A stretch of DNA of 64,000 nt from Aurantiochytrium sp. KH105 (GCA_003116975.1 BGKB01000068.1:248001-312000); one strand, 5' to 3'. Numbered from the stretch's first letter, positions 41,556-52,213 are shown. Made by a program: numbers and translations. The notes: a model not told the origin generated them from the sequence alone.

Positions 41556-42522
41556 TCCCTGTCGCCGCGAGGTGGCCCTCGGACAGCTTGTCCGAGCGCT
41601 CGCCGCCGCACGACAGACCCCGGCTCGGTTCGTGAATTGCGATGCCCTCACTCGGACTGCCTGCCTGCCTTCCAATGGGCCTCAGAAATGAAATGACGAC
41701 TCGGACCCATTGCTCGAACCGGCGAGTGAATGAGTGCCCCAGGCTGCGGAAGAGGGAGGACCCGCGGGATCTCGCCATTGTCGCTGTCGCTGATTTACTG
41801 CTTGACCAAATTCGCCGTGCTTGGCGAGGCGAGACGAGGCGAGGGCGAGACGAGGTGTCGTGGGGCGAGCAAGTCCATTCTTTGCCTGAGAACACAAGTT
41901 TTTTTTTTTTTTTATGAAGAAAGCAAGCAAAGATTCGCCATCATCGATGCAGTTCTTTCGACACGAGGGTTGCTACATGATGTGCATCCTTGCGGGCGCA
42001 CACTGCACTTCGTGGCGTACTGTATAACAGCGTCCGCTTTACTCTTGAATTCGAAAAGTAAGAGATTGAAAGACAAAGTAAAGCGGCTCTTCGCTTTGCT
42101 CACTAGTCAATCGTTTGTCATGGCGCTATTTGCTCAGAACGCCATCTATCCGAATTGCCTGCATTGTCTGGACACCCTGAGACTCGCGCAAAATCGCCAT
42201 GAAAAATGTCAAATTCTGACAAGTCCGAAGCACGAGGAGTCATCATCTGAAATGATGAAGATTCGCATTGCGCGATTCCAAGGTATCACTGACGTGCTCG
42301 TGATCACCTTGCACTCACGGCCACCTCTCACCCTGCGATTGACCTCGTTCAGGACCAAAATTGCGGGTTGAGGTTTTCAGAGATTGGTCAATAACTCAAG
42401 CTTGTCTTTGCTCGGTAACATTGAGAGCGCTGGGCTTAACGACGACTCGAAGATGAAATAACGAGTCTCGACAAACTCCATCGCGGCGCGCGGGCTGATC
42501 GAGGACAGCCTGCCTTGCCGGG
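41556..42522. promoter_or_regulatory. Divergent upstream region
   Basis: Includes a GGCGAGACGAGGC repeat (41821-41855) and a T16 tract near 41900. The plus frame 41730-42371 crosses the T tract as poly-Phe and has no family signature, so it is not called. Nothing else is recognised. Confidence 0.45.
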
Positions 42523-43983
42523 ATGCTGCGCGCGCGGGCCGACGGGAGCCTGGCGCTTGAAGACGTCGCGACGGCACGATGTAGCTGCGAGCTCGCGGCG
42601 GCCGCTCATAAAGACAACGCCGACAGGGCGCACCATGACGGTGACGATGACGATCTTGTTGGCGCCGGCGACAGAAACGACGACGACGACGACGACAACG
42701 ACGATGGAGGAGAGGTCTGCGAGAGACAGACGCAATCGCAGGTCGAAAGGAAGGGAGGCAATGACGGACCGTGGCCACCCCGTAAACGTCGGAGACGGAT
42801 GTCCTCTGGAGGAGGGAAAGGTAACGACGAAGCGTGCCAAGCTGCAACCTCGACTCCTGCAAGCCTTCCCTTGCTGGAGACGGTCATGTCATGGCGCGAA
42901 CAAGCAGTTGATAAAGCGTTTCTGGACGATGATGCTTTGATTCCCGTCTCGAGGGTGGAAATGTTACGCGTGGAGCTCAAGTGCCCAGAATGCAAGCTCA
43001 TCGTAGTCCCTTGCGCGTGCTGCCGACGAGCGCTTGTGGCAGTCGATCCCTCACAGAGTCTCGCGGCCTGCAGTCTGTGTGGCTTTCTCGAGGTTACCAA
43101 CGAGAACCTGCGTCGCGGGCTGGATCTTCGTCCCGTCGATCTCACTGCACGGACAGACGACGAGGTTCGGTGGCTGCAGTCCTGTCGTAACATGCACAAG
43201 TTCGCGGAAGCATTACGTCGCGAATGGGACCAAAGGGGGAGCGAGTTACAAGAGCGCGTCGCTCAGGGGGAGCGCAAGGATTCGGATCCGAAACTCGAGC
43301 AAATCTTTATGCGCTGCCGTGGTCTCTTGCTGGCTGTGGCTGACCCTGTGCAGCGTCGAAGAGACATCGACTTTGCCTCGACAGTCACGCCGCCACGATG
43401 CGAGCTGCAAGTCATCTTGGAGGAACTTGGCAGACTTGACATTCGAACGCAGGGCGCGACGCAGTGCTCCGACATGGTGGGGATGTATTCATTTTCAAGG
43501 GCCTGCAAAAAACTCGTCGATGCCGAAAGCGCGCTCCCTCGACTGCCAGCATTGACACGAGAACGTTTTGCATTGGAACATGCTCTCACGCACCGGCTGC
43601 AGGCCGCGCCAGGTGCAGCGCCTTCGCGTGCGAGTAAGGTTCTTGCCGACCATGTACACGTACGATTAGGAGTTGTGTCCAGCGCGTATCATGCGGCCAT
43701 GTGCCACGTCGGGGAGGCGCTCTTAGCCATTCAGGATGCACTTTGCGACATTTTCGAGAGCCCCATCGACGAGGACCCCGGTTTGCGCGTCAACCGTTCC
43801 AAGGCCGTGCGATGGCTTCGTGCCGCTTTTTGCGAGCTCACTGCGCGCACAATGGTTCCGCTACAACCAGTCGAGGACGTTATTGTTATTCCCGAAACCT
43901 TGCCACCTACGCGCTCAACTTCGTCGGCTGCTGCCAGCGAGCACTTGGACCGCGCCACGCAAAGTTCTTCGTGCTCCTATTGA
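42523..43983 (+). CDS. Hypothetical protein with Cys-rich probable zinc-binding cluster, 486 aa
   Basis: Residues about 30-75 are strongly acidic (long Asp run from GAC repeats at 42665-42715). A Cys cluster at about 150-195 (CPECKLIVVPCACCRR, then CSLCGFLEV) has paired CxxC spacing suited to one or two Zn ions. The remaining 290 residues are mainly helical, with charged heptad-like stretches. I do not recognise the family; the Cys cluster recalls LIM/RING-like or zinc-ribbon proteins but fits none exactly. No signal or membrane span. The start at 42523 (MLRARADGSLALEDV) is the first in frame. Confidence 0.78.
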   Translation: MLRARADGSLALEDVATARCSCELAAAAHKDNADRAHHDGDDDDLVGAGDRNDDDDDDNDDGGEVCERQTQSQVERKGGNDGPWPPRKRRRRMSSGGGKGNDEACQAATSTPASLPLLETVMSWREQAVDKAFLDDDALIPVSRVEMLRVELKCPECKLIVVPCACCRRALVAVDPSQSLAACSLCGFLEVTNENLRRGLDLRPVDLTARTDDEVRWLQSCRNMHKFAEALRREWDQRGSELQERVAQGERKDSDPKLEQIFMRCRGLLLAVADPVQRRRDIDFASTVTPPRCELQVILEELGRLDIRTQGATQCSDMVGMYSFSRACKKLVDAESALPRLPALTRERFALEHALTHRLQAAPGAAPSRASKVLADHVHVRLGVVSSAYHAAMCHVGEALLAIQDALCDIFESPIDEDPGLRVNRSKAVRWLRAAFCELTARTMVPLQPVEDVIVIPETLPPTRSTSSAAASEHLDRATQSSSCSY

Positions 43984-44997
43984 TTACCTGCCTTTACTAC
44001 TAGTAAGCGATGAATCGGAAATGTCTGTAAAAGAACCAAACGGTTCGGCCTGTGCCAAAAGGCATCCCAGTCTCACTGCCAGGGCCGGACAATGATTGCA
44101 AGAGGTGGACCGCGCCCAACTCCTTTCATGCCCACCTTTTTTTTTACCCGGCTCCATTCCCTTCCAAGATACCATTCCGCATCATGGTATAACTGTACCT
44201 GCCGCCTCGCCGTCACCACGGTCGTCCACTGCCAGCTGCAGAAGCCGCTGCCGCTGCCGCCTGCAGCGCGTATACATCAGCCCGCTGGTCCTCCCCATCG
44301 TCATCGGCGTGCATCTACGCTCGCCTAGATAGCTAGCCCTAGTCCTAGGCCTAAGCCTAGCGACTGACGAAGGTCGTGACAAGACGAGCGGAATGGGGAC
44401 GCAAGACCGCCCGTGTCTCCTCCATCTCCCGCCTCGACCTCGGTCTGCCCTTTTCTCCTCCCTCCCGCCCGCTGCCATGATCCACGCCCGCATCCCCGCG
44501 TCCCCGCACGCACGCACGCACGCACGCAATAGAGCAACCAGATCCTCTTGCCCGGTCCTCCTGGCGCGGCGCGGGTCGCTCGTGTCCGCTAAGCCTGCCT
44601 TGGCTGGCGCCGCGGTGTGCCGACCTCGCGCAGGCGAACGGACCTGCAGCTGCAGCTCGCGCAGCCAGGAGCTTGCCACGTCGCGCGCGCGCGAGGAGCG
44701 GAGGTCGGGGCCGCGTCTCCGAGGCCCGCAGCGCTCGAGGCGCTGGCGGCAGGCACAGTCCGCCAGCCGGGCGAGGAGGTCCGGGCGCGGCACTTCGCTT
44801 CGTTCGATCGATCTGGGAGCACGTACGTGCGGAGCGGACTTCGATTGGGCAGGCGAGCAAACCTGGAACTGGAGCTGCGCGCCGGGAGGCTCGAGGCTTC
44901 GCGAGGCTTCTTCGGGAGGCGGGTGACAGCAGCGAAGAAAGCAGGCAGCGGGAGGAGCAGAGGATAGCGGCGGGTAGCAGGGTTCGTCGTCGCGAAG
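43984..44997. promoter_or_regulatory. Upstream region of the tandem hydrolase gene
   Basis: Contains TAGGCCTA within a CTAGTCCTAGGCCTAAGCC cluster (44340-44360), a CACG/ACGC tetramer run (44505-44528) and a purine-rich GCAGCGGGAGGAGCAGAGG stretch 30-50 bp before the ATG. The minus frame 44182-45339 is a shadow. Confidence 0.5.
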
Positions 44998-47169
44998 ATG
45001 CAGCATCTCACAGATGGCGCGGTCGAGCTGGCGCCCGAGTTCAAGCTCGCGTACCAGGCGTGGCTCCCGGAGGGGGTCAAGAATCTCGAGGAGGCAGCGC
45101 CGGATCGGAGAATTCTGTCCTGGCCGGGCTGGCTCGATAACTCGGGAAGCATGGAGCCCATCGCGCCCTTCTTTGTGAAGAAGGGATTTGCCGTCGCCGC
45201 CTTCGACCCACCTGGATGCGGTCGGTCTTCGCACCACGCGAATTGCGCGTGGTACCACGACTTCGAGGAGGCGCACTACATTATGATGCTGGCCGATCGG
45301 CTCGGCTGGGGCGCCGAGCCATTCATCCTCATGAGTCACTCGCGCGGGTCAAACATCTCCGCCTTTACTGCCGCGGCATTCCCGCACCGCGTCCGTGCGG
45401 TCATCCTCTTCGAAAGCTCACTCGGCATGGCGGGTACCTACATTACCAATCGCAGAGAGACAGGCCCAATCTGGGGAAGCTTCTCCGAGAGCATCGCGAT
45501 GGATCGCAAGAACCGCACGCGCACCCCGCGGAAATTCGAAGAGTTCGAAGAAGCTGTGCAGCACAATGTGGGCAACCCAGCATTCCCCAAGTCTCGAGAG
45601 ATTGGGCAGGCCATTGTCCTTCGCCACCTCATATCGCATCCCGAGGGTGGCCTCACCTTTGGCCACGACGTGCGAACATATGGCCAGAACCAGTCTCGCT
45701 TCATTGACGAGGAAACCAATGTTGCTTTCCTTCGCGCGCTTCGGGCCCCCGTCATCAACATTTATGGCTCCCAAACCAGCATGTCCGAGCTTGTCAAGTA
45801 CTCTACTGATGAAGAGTCTGCCGAAGCGTATCAAAAGACCTACAATTGGCATGCAGTCCCGTCTTCCGTCTTTTTGCCTTATGTCAAGGACGTCCGCAAA
45901 CGCACGGCCACAGTCAAGGACTTTACACCTGTCATTATCGAAGATGCGCATCATCATTTGCACGGCGACGTGCCGGAGGAGGTCGCGAGCGCCGTGCTTC
46001 CCTGGCTCGAAGACCGTCTGCGCCAACCACTTGACACAAAGCCGCCCATCGATCTGCGCGGAGCTGCGGGCGACGTATGGATGTCCGCGAGCGCGCAGCA
46101 CATGCTTTCACCCAGTACGGCGAGCGCTGAGTCCGCTGCGCTCTCAGAGGTCACTTCGAATGAAGGCTCATCCAATGAGGCAAATGGCGCCGCAGAAATC
46201 ATCGCAGAGAACATTGAGGTCGAGGTGGACGGCCTCCGACTCGGCGCGCAGCGTTGGGGAAAGGCATCGAGCATGAATCGCGTTTTGGCGTGGCCGGATG
46301 CTTGGGACTCAAGCGGAAGCTTTCAGCAGCTCGCACAGCGAGCCGTTGCCGCATCCCCCAACGGCGACCTTTGCGTAGTCGCTGTCGACCCCCCGGGCAT
46401 CGGACTCTCCAACAATGCTCCCTTTGACTGGGGCTTTGGCATGTCTGAAACCGCGACCTTGCTGCTGCGAGTCGCAGACGCTCTTGGCTGGGAAGACCCC
46501 TTTGCCCTATGGGGCCATGGATTTGGCGCCACCGTCGCGCTCTATGCGGCTGGTGGCTTGCCCTCGAAGATTTCAGGCGTCGTGGCATTTGATGCCCAAG
46601 AGCTCACCATTCCCACCGAGTGGGCTCCGGCAGAGGTGTACTACTCGTACCTCGAGCGCCAGGACGAGCCACGAGCCGTGCCGCGCTTTGCGCGCCGCGA
46701 AGAGCTCATATCGAGGCTGCAAACGGACCCGAACTTTCCCAAGTCCAGTGTCACGGCGAATGCCATCGCGTCGCGTATGGCAGAGTCAGACGCAGATGGC
46801 TCAGCGTGGACGCTCAATGTAGATGCGCGAGTGTTTCGTGTACGCAAGCCTGTTCTGGAAACTCCTGGTGCGACGTTCCAGGACATTCTCGCAGGCATCG
46901 AGGCGCCAGTGTTGGCCGTTTTCCCCGTCAGCAGCGCACGCGCCACGAATGGCCCGACATCGCAGCGTAAGCGCCTCTTTGCCGATCTGGCTTGCATTCG
47001 TTCGCCTTTGACCACCATTCACGTCAATGGGTCCAGTCATGCGCACTCTTGCGATGCCGCGCACATGTTGCCCGTGGTTCGAGACTGGGTCGTTCAGCTC
47101 ATGTCCGTGCGGCGCATGAACCTTGCATCGCCCAGTGCTCTGTCGCAGGACTCTGTATCCAAACTGTAG
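44998..47169 (+). CDS. Tandem alpha/beta hydrolase, second domain a likely pseudo-enzyme, 723 aa
   Basis: Two homologous hydrolase halves, about residues 1-345 and 400-700, joined by a Ser/Ala/Glu linker. Each starts with the same strand-turn layout (ILSWPGWLDNSGSMEPIAPF and VLAWPDAWDSSGSFQQLAQR), then DPPGCGRSS or DPPGIGLSN, and a LADRLGWG or VADALGWED helix. The layout resembles serine hydrolase-like (SERHL) proteins. In half 1 the elbow reads SHSRG with Ser115 and the late His is in DAHHHLHGD. In half 2 the elbow reads GHGFG, with Gly508 where the nucleophile should be, although a late His (NGSSHAHS) is kept. Half 2 is therefore probably non-catalytic and structural or regulatory. No signal peptide. 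Substrate unknown. Confidence 0.9.
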   Translation: MQHLTDGAVELAPEFKLAYQAWLPEGVKNLEEAAPDRRILSWPGWLDNSGSMEPIAPFFVKKGFAVAAFDPPGCGRSSHHANCAWYHDFEEAHYIMMLADRLGWGAEPFILMSHSRGSNISAFTAAAFPHRVRAVILFESSLGMAGTYITNRRETGPIWGSFSESIAMDRKNRTRTPRKFEEFEEAVQHNVGNPAFPKSREIGQAIVLRHLISHPEGGLTFGHDVRTYGQNQSRFIDEETNVAFLRALRAPVINIYGSQTSMSELVKYSTDEESAEAYQKTYNWHAVPSSVFLPYVKDVRKRTATVKDFTPVIIEDAHHHLHGDVPEEVASAVLPWLEDRLRQPLDTKPPIDLRGAAGDVWMSASAQHMLSPSTASAESAALSEVTSNEGSSNEANGAAEIIAENIEVEVDGLRLGAQRWGKASSMNRVLAWPDAWDSSGSFQQLAQRAVAASPNGDLCVVAVDPPGIGLSNNAPFDWGFGMSETATLLLRVADALGWEDPFALWGHGFGATVALYAAGGLPSKISGVVAFDAQELTIPTEWAPAEVYYSYLERQDEPRAVPRFARREELISRLQTDPNFPKSSVTANAIASRMAESDADGSAWTLNVDARVFRVRKPVLETPGATFQDILAGIEAPVLAVFPVSSARATNGPTSQRKRLFADLACIRSPLTTIHVNGSSHAHSCDAAHMLPVVRDWVVQLMSVRRMNLASPSALSQDSVSKL

Positions 47170-47546
47170 CTCTCGGGTATGCATGCATGTGCATGCAAAC
47201 ATGCCCTGCAGGAGGAAGCAGCCAAATTTCGTATGCATTGGCCTCCAGATTCTATCCATCCATTAGATCAATACTTTATAAAAACTTTGCGTTATGCGAT
47301 CAATCAGCCTTGCCTAGATCAGACTTCGACACACATCTACACATCGCAAAAACATGAAATCCTTTTTTTGGTTACCAGATCAGATTGCTTTTCGAAGCAT
47401 GTGGCTGTCAATGTTGACGCGAGTTGCCACACGCTTTTTCCTTTCCAGATGCTGACGTCGGGTTGGCGCTGCAAGGGCTTGATCGGTAACAGCATAATGA
47501 ATCTTGTATTCAGATTCCCTCTCCCAACGAGACACACACACATACA
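47170..47546. other. Short convergent interval
   Basis: 377 bp with GCATGCATGTGCATGC repeats near 47178-47200 and AT-rich sequence. No gene seen. Confidence 0.4.
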
Positions 47547-49328
47547 CTATCGCCGTCCGCGACGAGACTTTCCACCGCCCTTTTTCCCAGACTTGGCGTC
47601 GCGTTGGCGCTGCAGGCGAAGCTGCTTCTCGCGATTGGCCCTCTGCTGCTCAAGACGATCGGCCTCATCTTGGTCAAGTACCACGGCCCCACTGGCCCCG
47701 CCGCCGCCTCGTGCACGCGGATTTGTAGATGATGCAGGCGCAGCTTTCCTAGCTCGAGCCTTGAGCTCCTTCTCAGCAAGAATGCGCAGGTCGACCGGGA
47801 CCTGCTGGTGGCTATCTTCCAAGACCTTGACGAGCTCGGGGCCAAGCTTGCAGTCATCAGGACGAAGGAAAAATGTCACGGAACGACCCGCGCGCCCTGC
47901 ACGTCCACAACGGCCAATACGGTGCACATACTCCTCAATCGTCATGCCCAGAGAGTAGTTGACCACGAGCTCCACGGATGGCACGTCGAGACCGCGGGCT
48001 GCCACGTCCGTGGCCACGAGAACAAGAGCCTCACCGCGCTTAAAGGTTTCGAGAGCCTCGTGACGGGCCGTCTGACTCATGTCTCCATTCAACGCAACTG
48101 CAGGAATTCCTTCTTCGCGAAGATCTTGCGCAACCTTTTTCGATTCTTGTTTGAACATGACAAACACGATAGCAAGTGCATCCGTTTCGGCATTGTCTTT
48201 GACAAGGGGCGCGAGAGTTTCCACCAAAAGGCGGAACCGAGGCGCCCCCTTGTGTTTGACGACCTCTACACGCTGCCGCACAGTGCGCGCAGCGGTGAGA
48301 CCTTTTTGCGAATCGACACCAATATAGATGGGGCTCTGCCCTGTTCTGCATAGTTTTTTCGCTTCGACCTGCACCAAAGAGTCTTGCTCCCAGGTGGCAC
48401 TGGTCAGAATGACGCGCGTCTCCGCTGGCATGAGGCTCCGAATTTTGGTCACAACGTCGAGAAAGCCCATGTCAAGCATGCAATCTGCTTCATCGAGAAC
48501 AAGAGAATGAACTCGATCCAATGAGATGCACATATCCTCTGCATCAGGGTTGGTAAAACTCCAGAAGCGGCCCGGCGTGGCCACAATGAGATGCGGATTC
48601 GAATCGAGCAGGTCTTGACGCGATTTCTCGTAGCTGACGCCGCCAATGGTCAGGAACACAGAAAGCTTGATTCCCACGCCTGGGTGTGCCAGAACGGCTT
48701 CGGCCGCGGCCTCGGTCTGGCGCGCGAGCTCACGCGTAGGCGCCAGCACAATGGCGGTAGGCTTGATGCAAGAAGTCGGTGCAGACTGCAAAGCACCTTC
48801 GCTCAAGCTCGCGAGTTCGGCCAGCAGCGGGACGAGAAATGCAAGGGTTTTTCCAGATCCAGTTTGAGCAATGGCGATCACATCTCGATCCCACGTTTCT
48901 GACTCGAGTAGCACTTGCCATGACTGGCGTTGTACCTCAGTGGGCGATCGCTCATCAATATTCTGGGCTCCAAACGAGGCACACACTGCCTGCACGAAAC
49001 CTTCGGTCAAGACCGTCCCCGTTCTCGATGTTTTGCCAATGAGGTCGCGAAAGCTGAGAGCTTCATCGCTTTCTCGCTGCTCAGCATCGTTTTCGAGGTC
49101 ATCTTCGCTAACCTCCTCCTCCTCCTCCTCCTCCTCCTCATCCTCATTATCATCATCATCACCATCAAGTTCAACCTCGCCGTCTTCGTCTTCGTCTTCG
49201 TCTTCGTCTTCGTTCACAACAGTTTTGTTGACCTGCTGAGCCTTCTTGTTCTTCTCTTGCGCCACAGACGGCTCCGACTCCGTGCCAGACTCCGGCTCCG
49301 AGTCCGAATCAGCAAGGTCTGCAAACAT
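47547..49328 (-). CDS. DEAD-box ATP-dependent RNA helicase, 593 aa
   Basis: Complete SF2 helicase core. Motif I AQTGSGKT is at residues 154-161, preceded by a Q-motif (SPTEVQRQSW). Then come APTRELARQ (Ia), TPGRF (Ib), VLDEADCMLDMGF (II, canonical DEAD), LTSATWE (III), VLVATDVAARGLDVP (V) and HRIGRCGRAG (VI). The order FVMFKQESKKVAQDL then ALNGDMSQTAR matches DEAD-box lobe 2, closest to Dbp2/Dbp3-type ribosome-biogenesis helicases; subfamily inferred. The N-terminal 90 residues are almost entirely Asp/Glu/Ser. The C-terminus is Arg/Lys/Gly-rich (GKKGGGKSRRGRR), typical of nucleolar RNA-binding tails. The start MFADLADSD at 49328 is preferred over an upstream in-frame Met at 49379. Confidence 0.94.
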   Translation of the reverse strand: MFADLADSDSEPESGTESEPSVAQEKNKKAQQVNKTVVNEDEDEDEDEDGEVELDGDDDDNEDEEEEEEEEEVSEDDLENDAEQRESDEALSFRDLIGKTSRTGTVLTEGFVQAVCASFGAQNIDERSPTEVQRQSWQVLLESETWDRDVIAIAQTGSGKTLAFLVPLLAELASLSEGALQSAPTSCIKPTAIVLAPTRELARQTEAAAEAVLAHPGVGIKLSVFLTIGGVSYEKSRQDLLDSNPHLIVATPGRFWSFTNPDAEDMCISLDRVHSLVLDEADCMLDMGFLDVVTKIRSLMPAETRVILTSATWEQDSLVQVEAKKLCRTGQSPIYIGVDSQKGLTAARTVRQRVEVVKHKGAPRFRLLVETLAPLVKDNAETDALAIVFVMFKQESKKVAQDLREEGIPAVALNGDMSQTARHEALETFKRGEALVLVATDVAARGLDVPSVELVVNYSLGMTIEEYVHRIGRCGRAGRAGRSVTFFLRPDDCKLGPELVKVLEDSHQQVPVDLRILAEKELKARARKAAPASSTNPRARGGGGASGAVVLDQDEADRLEQQRANREKQLRLQRQRDAKSGKKGGGKSRRGRR

Positions 49329-50077
49329 CCTGCTGGCCTCGCCCTCTCGCTCGCTCGGACGCGTAGATGGTGCTCTCACGCGCGTTCAACCTGCGCCCTC
49401 GCGGGCCCTCGCTCCTCAGCTCGCGCGCCACTCGTGGCCCGGTTCTGCCCGCCTGCCCGCCTGCCCCAGGCAGCGGCACCAATGTGGGACTTGTCCGGCT
49501 CTCCGGTCAGGTTTACTGGCTCGCGGTTAGGTTTGGAAGAGAGAAACAAGGGAAACAAAGGGCCCCGGCAAACAAGCAACCGGTACGTGCACGGAGAGCG
49601 CGCTCGCGTGCGTGCGCGCGGGCGTGCGGGCGCGCGGCGACGGCGAGCGCGGGCGCGAGGGGGCGCGTGCGCGACGCCGGGAGAGAGCGCGATGCGCGGC
49701 GCCGTTTCGCGCAGGGCGCGCGCGCGTGCCGCGAGCCGACGTCGAGATCGGGGGGCATGCATGCCTGTATGGGTGCAGAGGAGGACGCCCAAGTGAGGAC
49801 GCGACGGCACGCGACCTGTTGGAGGAGACGAGGATGGCTGGCTTGGAGGGAGGATGGTCCAGGGAAAGGAAGCGTACGCAGCCATGTGTCTAAGCGGGGG
49901 TGTTCGCGACGAAGATAAATGGGCGTGTGTGCTGGGTTGACGCGAGAGTGACGTCTGACTTGAATGGGCTTTACGCATGTATAAACGAACGAACGAACGA
50001 ACGAACGAACGAACGCAGGAAGAAAGCAAAAGGGGAAAACTTTCGAACACCAAGAACCCGAGACTACATCAGAAACC
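49329..50077. promoter_or_regulatory. Divergent upstream region, helicase / TMA7
   Basis: GC-rich with CGCG-rich sequence at 49610-49730 and a (GAAC)n tetramer array (49985-50014) ending about 65 bp before the TMA7 start. No gene supported. Confidence 0.5.
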
Positions 50078-50251
50078 ATGCCCCGCGCCGGAGGCAAGAG
50101 CACCGCCCTGACGGCCAAGAAGGCCAAGGCCAAGGGCAAGGTCGTCACGGACGAGGACATCGAGTTCAAGAAGAAGCAGAAGGAGCAACAGAAGAAGGAG
50201 GCTGAGCTCCGCGCCAAGTTGGCCGGCGGCAAGGGTGGCAAGAAGAAGTGA
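50078..50251 (+). CDS. TMA7: Translation machinery-associated protein TMA7-like, 57 aa
   Basis: Small complete frame, MPRAGGKSTALTAKKAKAKG to AGGKGGKKK. It has the TMA7 layout: Gly/Lys-rich start, an acidic DEDIEFKKKQKEQQKKEAEL helix and a GGKGGKKK tail. TMA7 is a small ribosome-associated protein of eukaryotes. C-ending codons dominate, as in the RPL27A gene. Start context is ACCATGC. Confidence 0.9.
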   Translation: MPRAGGKSTALTAKKAKAKGKVVTDEDIEFKKKQKEQQKKEAELRAKLAGGKGGKKK

Positions 50252-50404
50252 AAAAGCAGACGAGACTCAATTATCATTCCCGTTCACGTTACCCTTTTCT
50301 TCCACTGTTCATAGGCAAACTACGCATTCCACTACACATTTATGCTCGTATCCTCCCATCCATCAAATGATCAGTTTCTCTTTTGTTGTCTAGTTTCCGT
50401 CTCC

Positions 50405-52213
50405 TCAGACCTGAGTCGCGGGGAAAGCATTGTCTCGCCCGGATACAAGCCACGAGCGGATGATGCGCTCCTCGCGCGCGCGGCCCTCACGTAGAGAAGG
50501 AGGGTCTTGCGCCGTAGGGAACATGAAGTCCGTGTGGTGTGCGCCGTGCGCAAATTGCACAGCTTCAATACCGCGATCGCTTTGACTTTCGAGCACACCA
50601 GCAGCGGACCATGGGTCGTACCGTCCGTTGCTAAAAATGATTTTGCTGCCGTATTGCGAAATTTCCCGACCCATGTATTGCGCAAATGGCCAGCGACCTA
50701 ATGGGTCCAGCGTCGCCGGGTCGTCTGTGACGCCATAAAGACCGCGCTCTCGGTACGAGGAACACGAGGCCTCTGCTCTCGCAGCCAAGACAAGTTCTTC
50801 GTACGAGCTATTGGCAAGCGACGAGCGAGACACAGTGGGAGGCCAGTACATGTCGCGGCCCAAGCCACGCAGCAGATATTGAACGAGGAAAAATCCCTCG
50901 TTGCAAACAAGTGCCCCCCAGGCGTCGAGCATGCCTACAGACTTTGCGTCGACTGAACATGTGCTGTTACCGTGCGCTTCTTCCTCTTTCTTCAGCTTCG
51001 CCAAAGACGGAACCTCCTCATCCGATGTGGCGCTAAAGCATTCTACATCCTCGGTAATATTGTAGAGCATGCCGTACATTTTCCCCACGCCGCGAACGAG
51101 ATCTCGCACACTTGAGAGCGAGCTCAGGTCACGAGCGTCGGTGGTCCTGGCGGCATCCCAGTCTACTTCAATTTGAACCTTGGGATTTTCGTGCAAGTTT
51201 ACGGAGAAGCGCACGTCCGACCGATTGCCAGAGAGCGAAACGCGCGTTTGAGGCTGGCGCACATATGCGCAGACCTCGCGCATTGGCCAAGCAGGTAACT
51301 TGAAGCCGCGCTTGTTAATGGTTGCAAAGACAATGTAGTCTGAAGGATACGGAAAGTTTGATTCCGCAAGCAGAAACAAGACATCTTGCAATGTGGAGAG
51401 AAGCTCGCTCACCGGTGGCAATGGACTACACCATCCGAGTTCCGTCTCGAGTAGCGCACGACCTCCCGAGGACTCGGCGAGCAGGGAAATGAGCGTCCAC
51501 GCGGCGAGAAAGCTATCCCAACATTGTGGGTCTGCTTGGCCCGAGGCATCCTCGAGTCCCTGCGAGATCGCAAGATAGGCACCATCGAGATCCGGGCGAC
51601 TCGAAGCAAAGCCGAGAACAGGCGCTGATCCGGCCACAGCGCCTCCATTGCAGACGTGTGGGTACCGGAGACGAAAATAGGCGGCCAGCATGCCCCCGTA
51701 GGAGCCTCCAAAGGCAATCACCTTGGAGTGAAAGTGGTTGAGTCCAAGGCGGTTTTTTACAAACGGTACGACTGCCGCGTAGTCTGCCAAAGCTTGGGCA
51801 CTCGAGACGTAGGCCATGCAGTTCTCCATACCATCAAGTTTGGGAAAGGACTCGCCAAAGTATCTGTGCTCTGCAAAGACCAGCACGGCGCCCAAGGTCT
51901 CCCCCAAGGTCCACATGATGCCTGTGTTGTTAACGTACAAGTCCACGGGGCCTTCATTTCCTGTGTAGAAGAAGACTGGGCTATGCTCGCCGTCTTCGGG
52001 TCGACGAAACCCGTCGTGAATGCAAACTCGCTGCGAGAACGTCGCGCTGCCGCCGTTAAAGTGGTCCACGGGTTGCTCGACAAAGACGATCTCCGTGCAG
52101 TTAGCCAACGAGGCCGAGCCTCCGAGTCTGTCTGTGCGAGCAGCAGCCGTGAGCGGGGCCGCCAGCGCCACCCACAAGGCCGCCAAACGTAGACCTCGCG
52201 CGAGACTCGCCAT
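50405..52213 (-). CDS. Secreted serine carboxypeptidase, family S28 (PRCP/DPP-like), 602 aa
   Basis: The signal peptide MASLARGLRLAALWVALAAP is followed by the S28 hallmark VEQPVDHFNGG, then SPVFFYTGNEGPVDLYVNNTG and VFAEHRYFGESFP. The nucleophile is GGSYGG with Ser171. A C-terminal FSNGRYDPWSAAGV supplies the Asp and AHHTDFMFP the His. NxS/NxT sites are present, as expected of a lysosomal or secreted enzyme that removes residues after proline. Length is 100 residues more than human PRCP. The frame is open back to 52456, but the signal peptide at 52213 settles the start. It lies convergent with TMA7, 153 bp away. Confidence 0.95.
   Translation of the reverse strand: MASLARGLRLAALWVALAAPLTAAARTDRLGGSASLANCTEIVFVEQPVDHFNGGSATFSQRVCIHDGFRRPEDGEHSPVFFYTGNEGPVDLYVNNTGIMWTLGETLGAVLVFAEHRYFGESFPKLDGMENCMAYVSSAQALADYAAVVPFVKNRLGLNHFHSKVIAFGGSYGGMLAAYFRLRYPHVCNGGAVAGSAPVLGFASSRPDLDGAYLAISQGLEDASGQADPQCWDSFLAAWTLISLLAESSGGRALLETELGWCSPLPPVSELLSTLQDVLFLLAESNFPYPSDYIVFATINKRGFKLPAWPMREVCAYVRQPQTRVSLSGNRSDVRFSVNLHENPKVQIEVDWDAARTTDARDLSSLSSVRDLVRGVGKMYGMLYNITEDVECFSATSDEEVPSLAKLKKEEEAHGNSTCSVDAKSVGMLDAWGALVCNEGFFLVQYLLRGLGRDMYWPPTVSRSSLANSSYEELVLAARAEASCSSYRERGLYGVTDDPATLDPLGRWPFAQYMGREISQYGSKIIFSNGRYDPWSAAGVLESQSDRGIEAVQFAHGAHHTDFMFPTAQDPPSLREGRAREERIIRSWLVSGRDNAFPATQV

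Noticed and set aside
41730-42371. Plus-strand frame of 213 codons
   Set aside because: Passes through a T tract as poly-Phe and has no family signature or codon bias like its neighbours.
44182-45339. Minus-strand open frame of 385 codons
   Set aside because: Covers upstream repeats and the start of the tandem hydrolase in antisense; Arg/Pro-rich with no domain.
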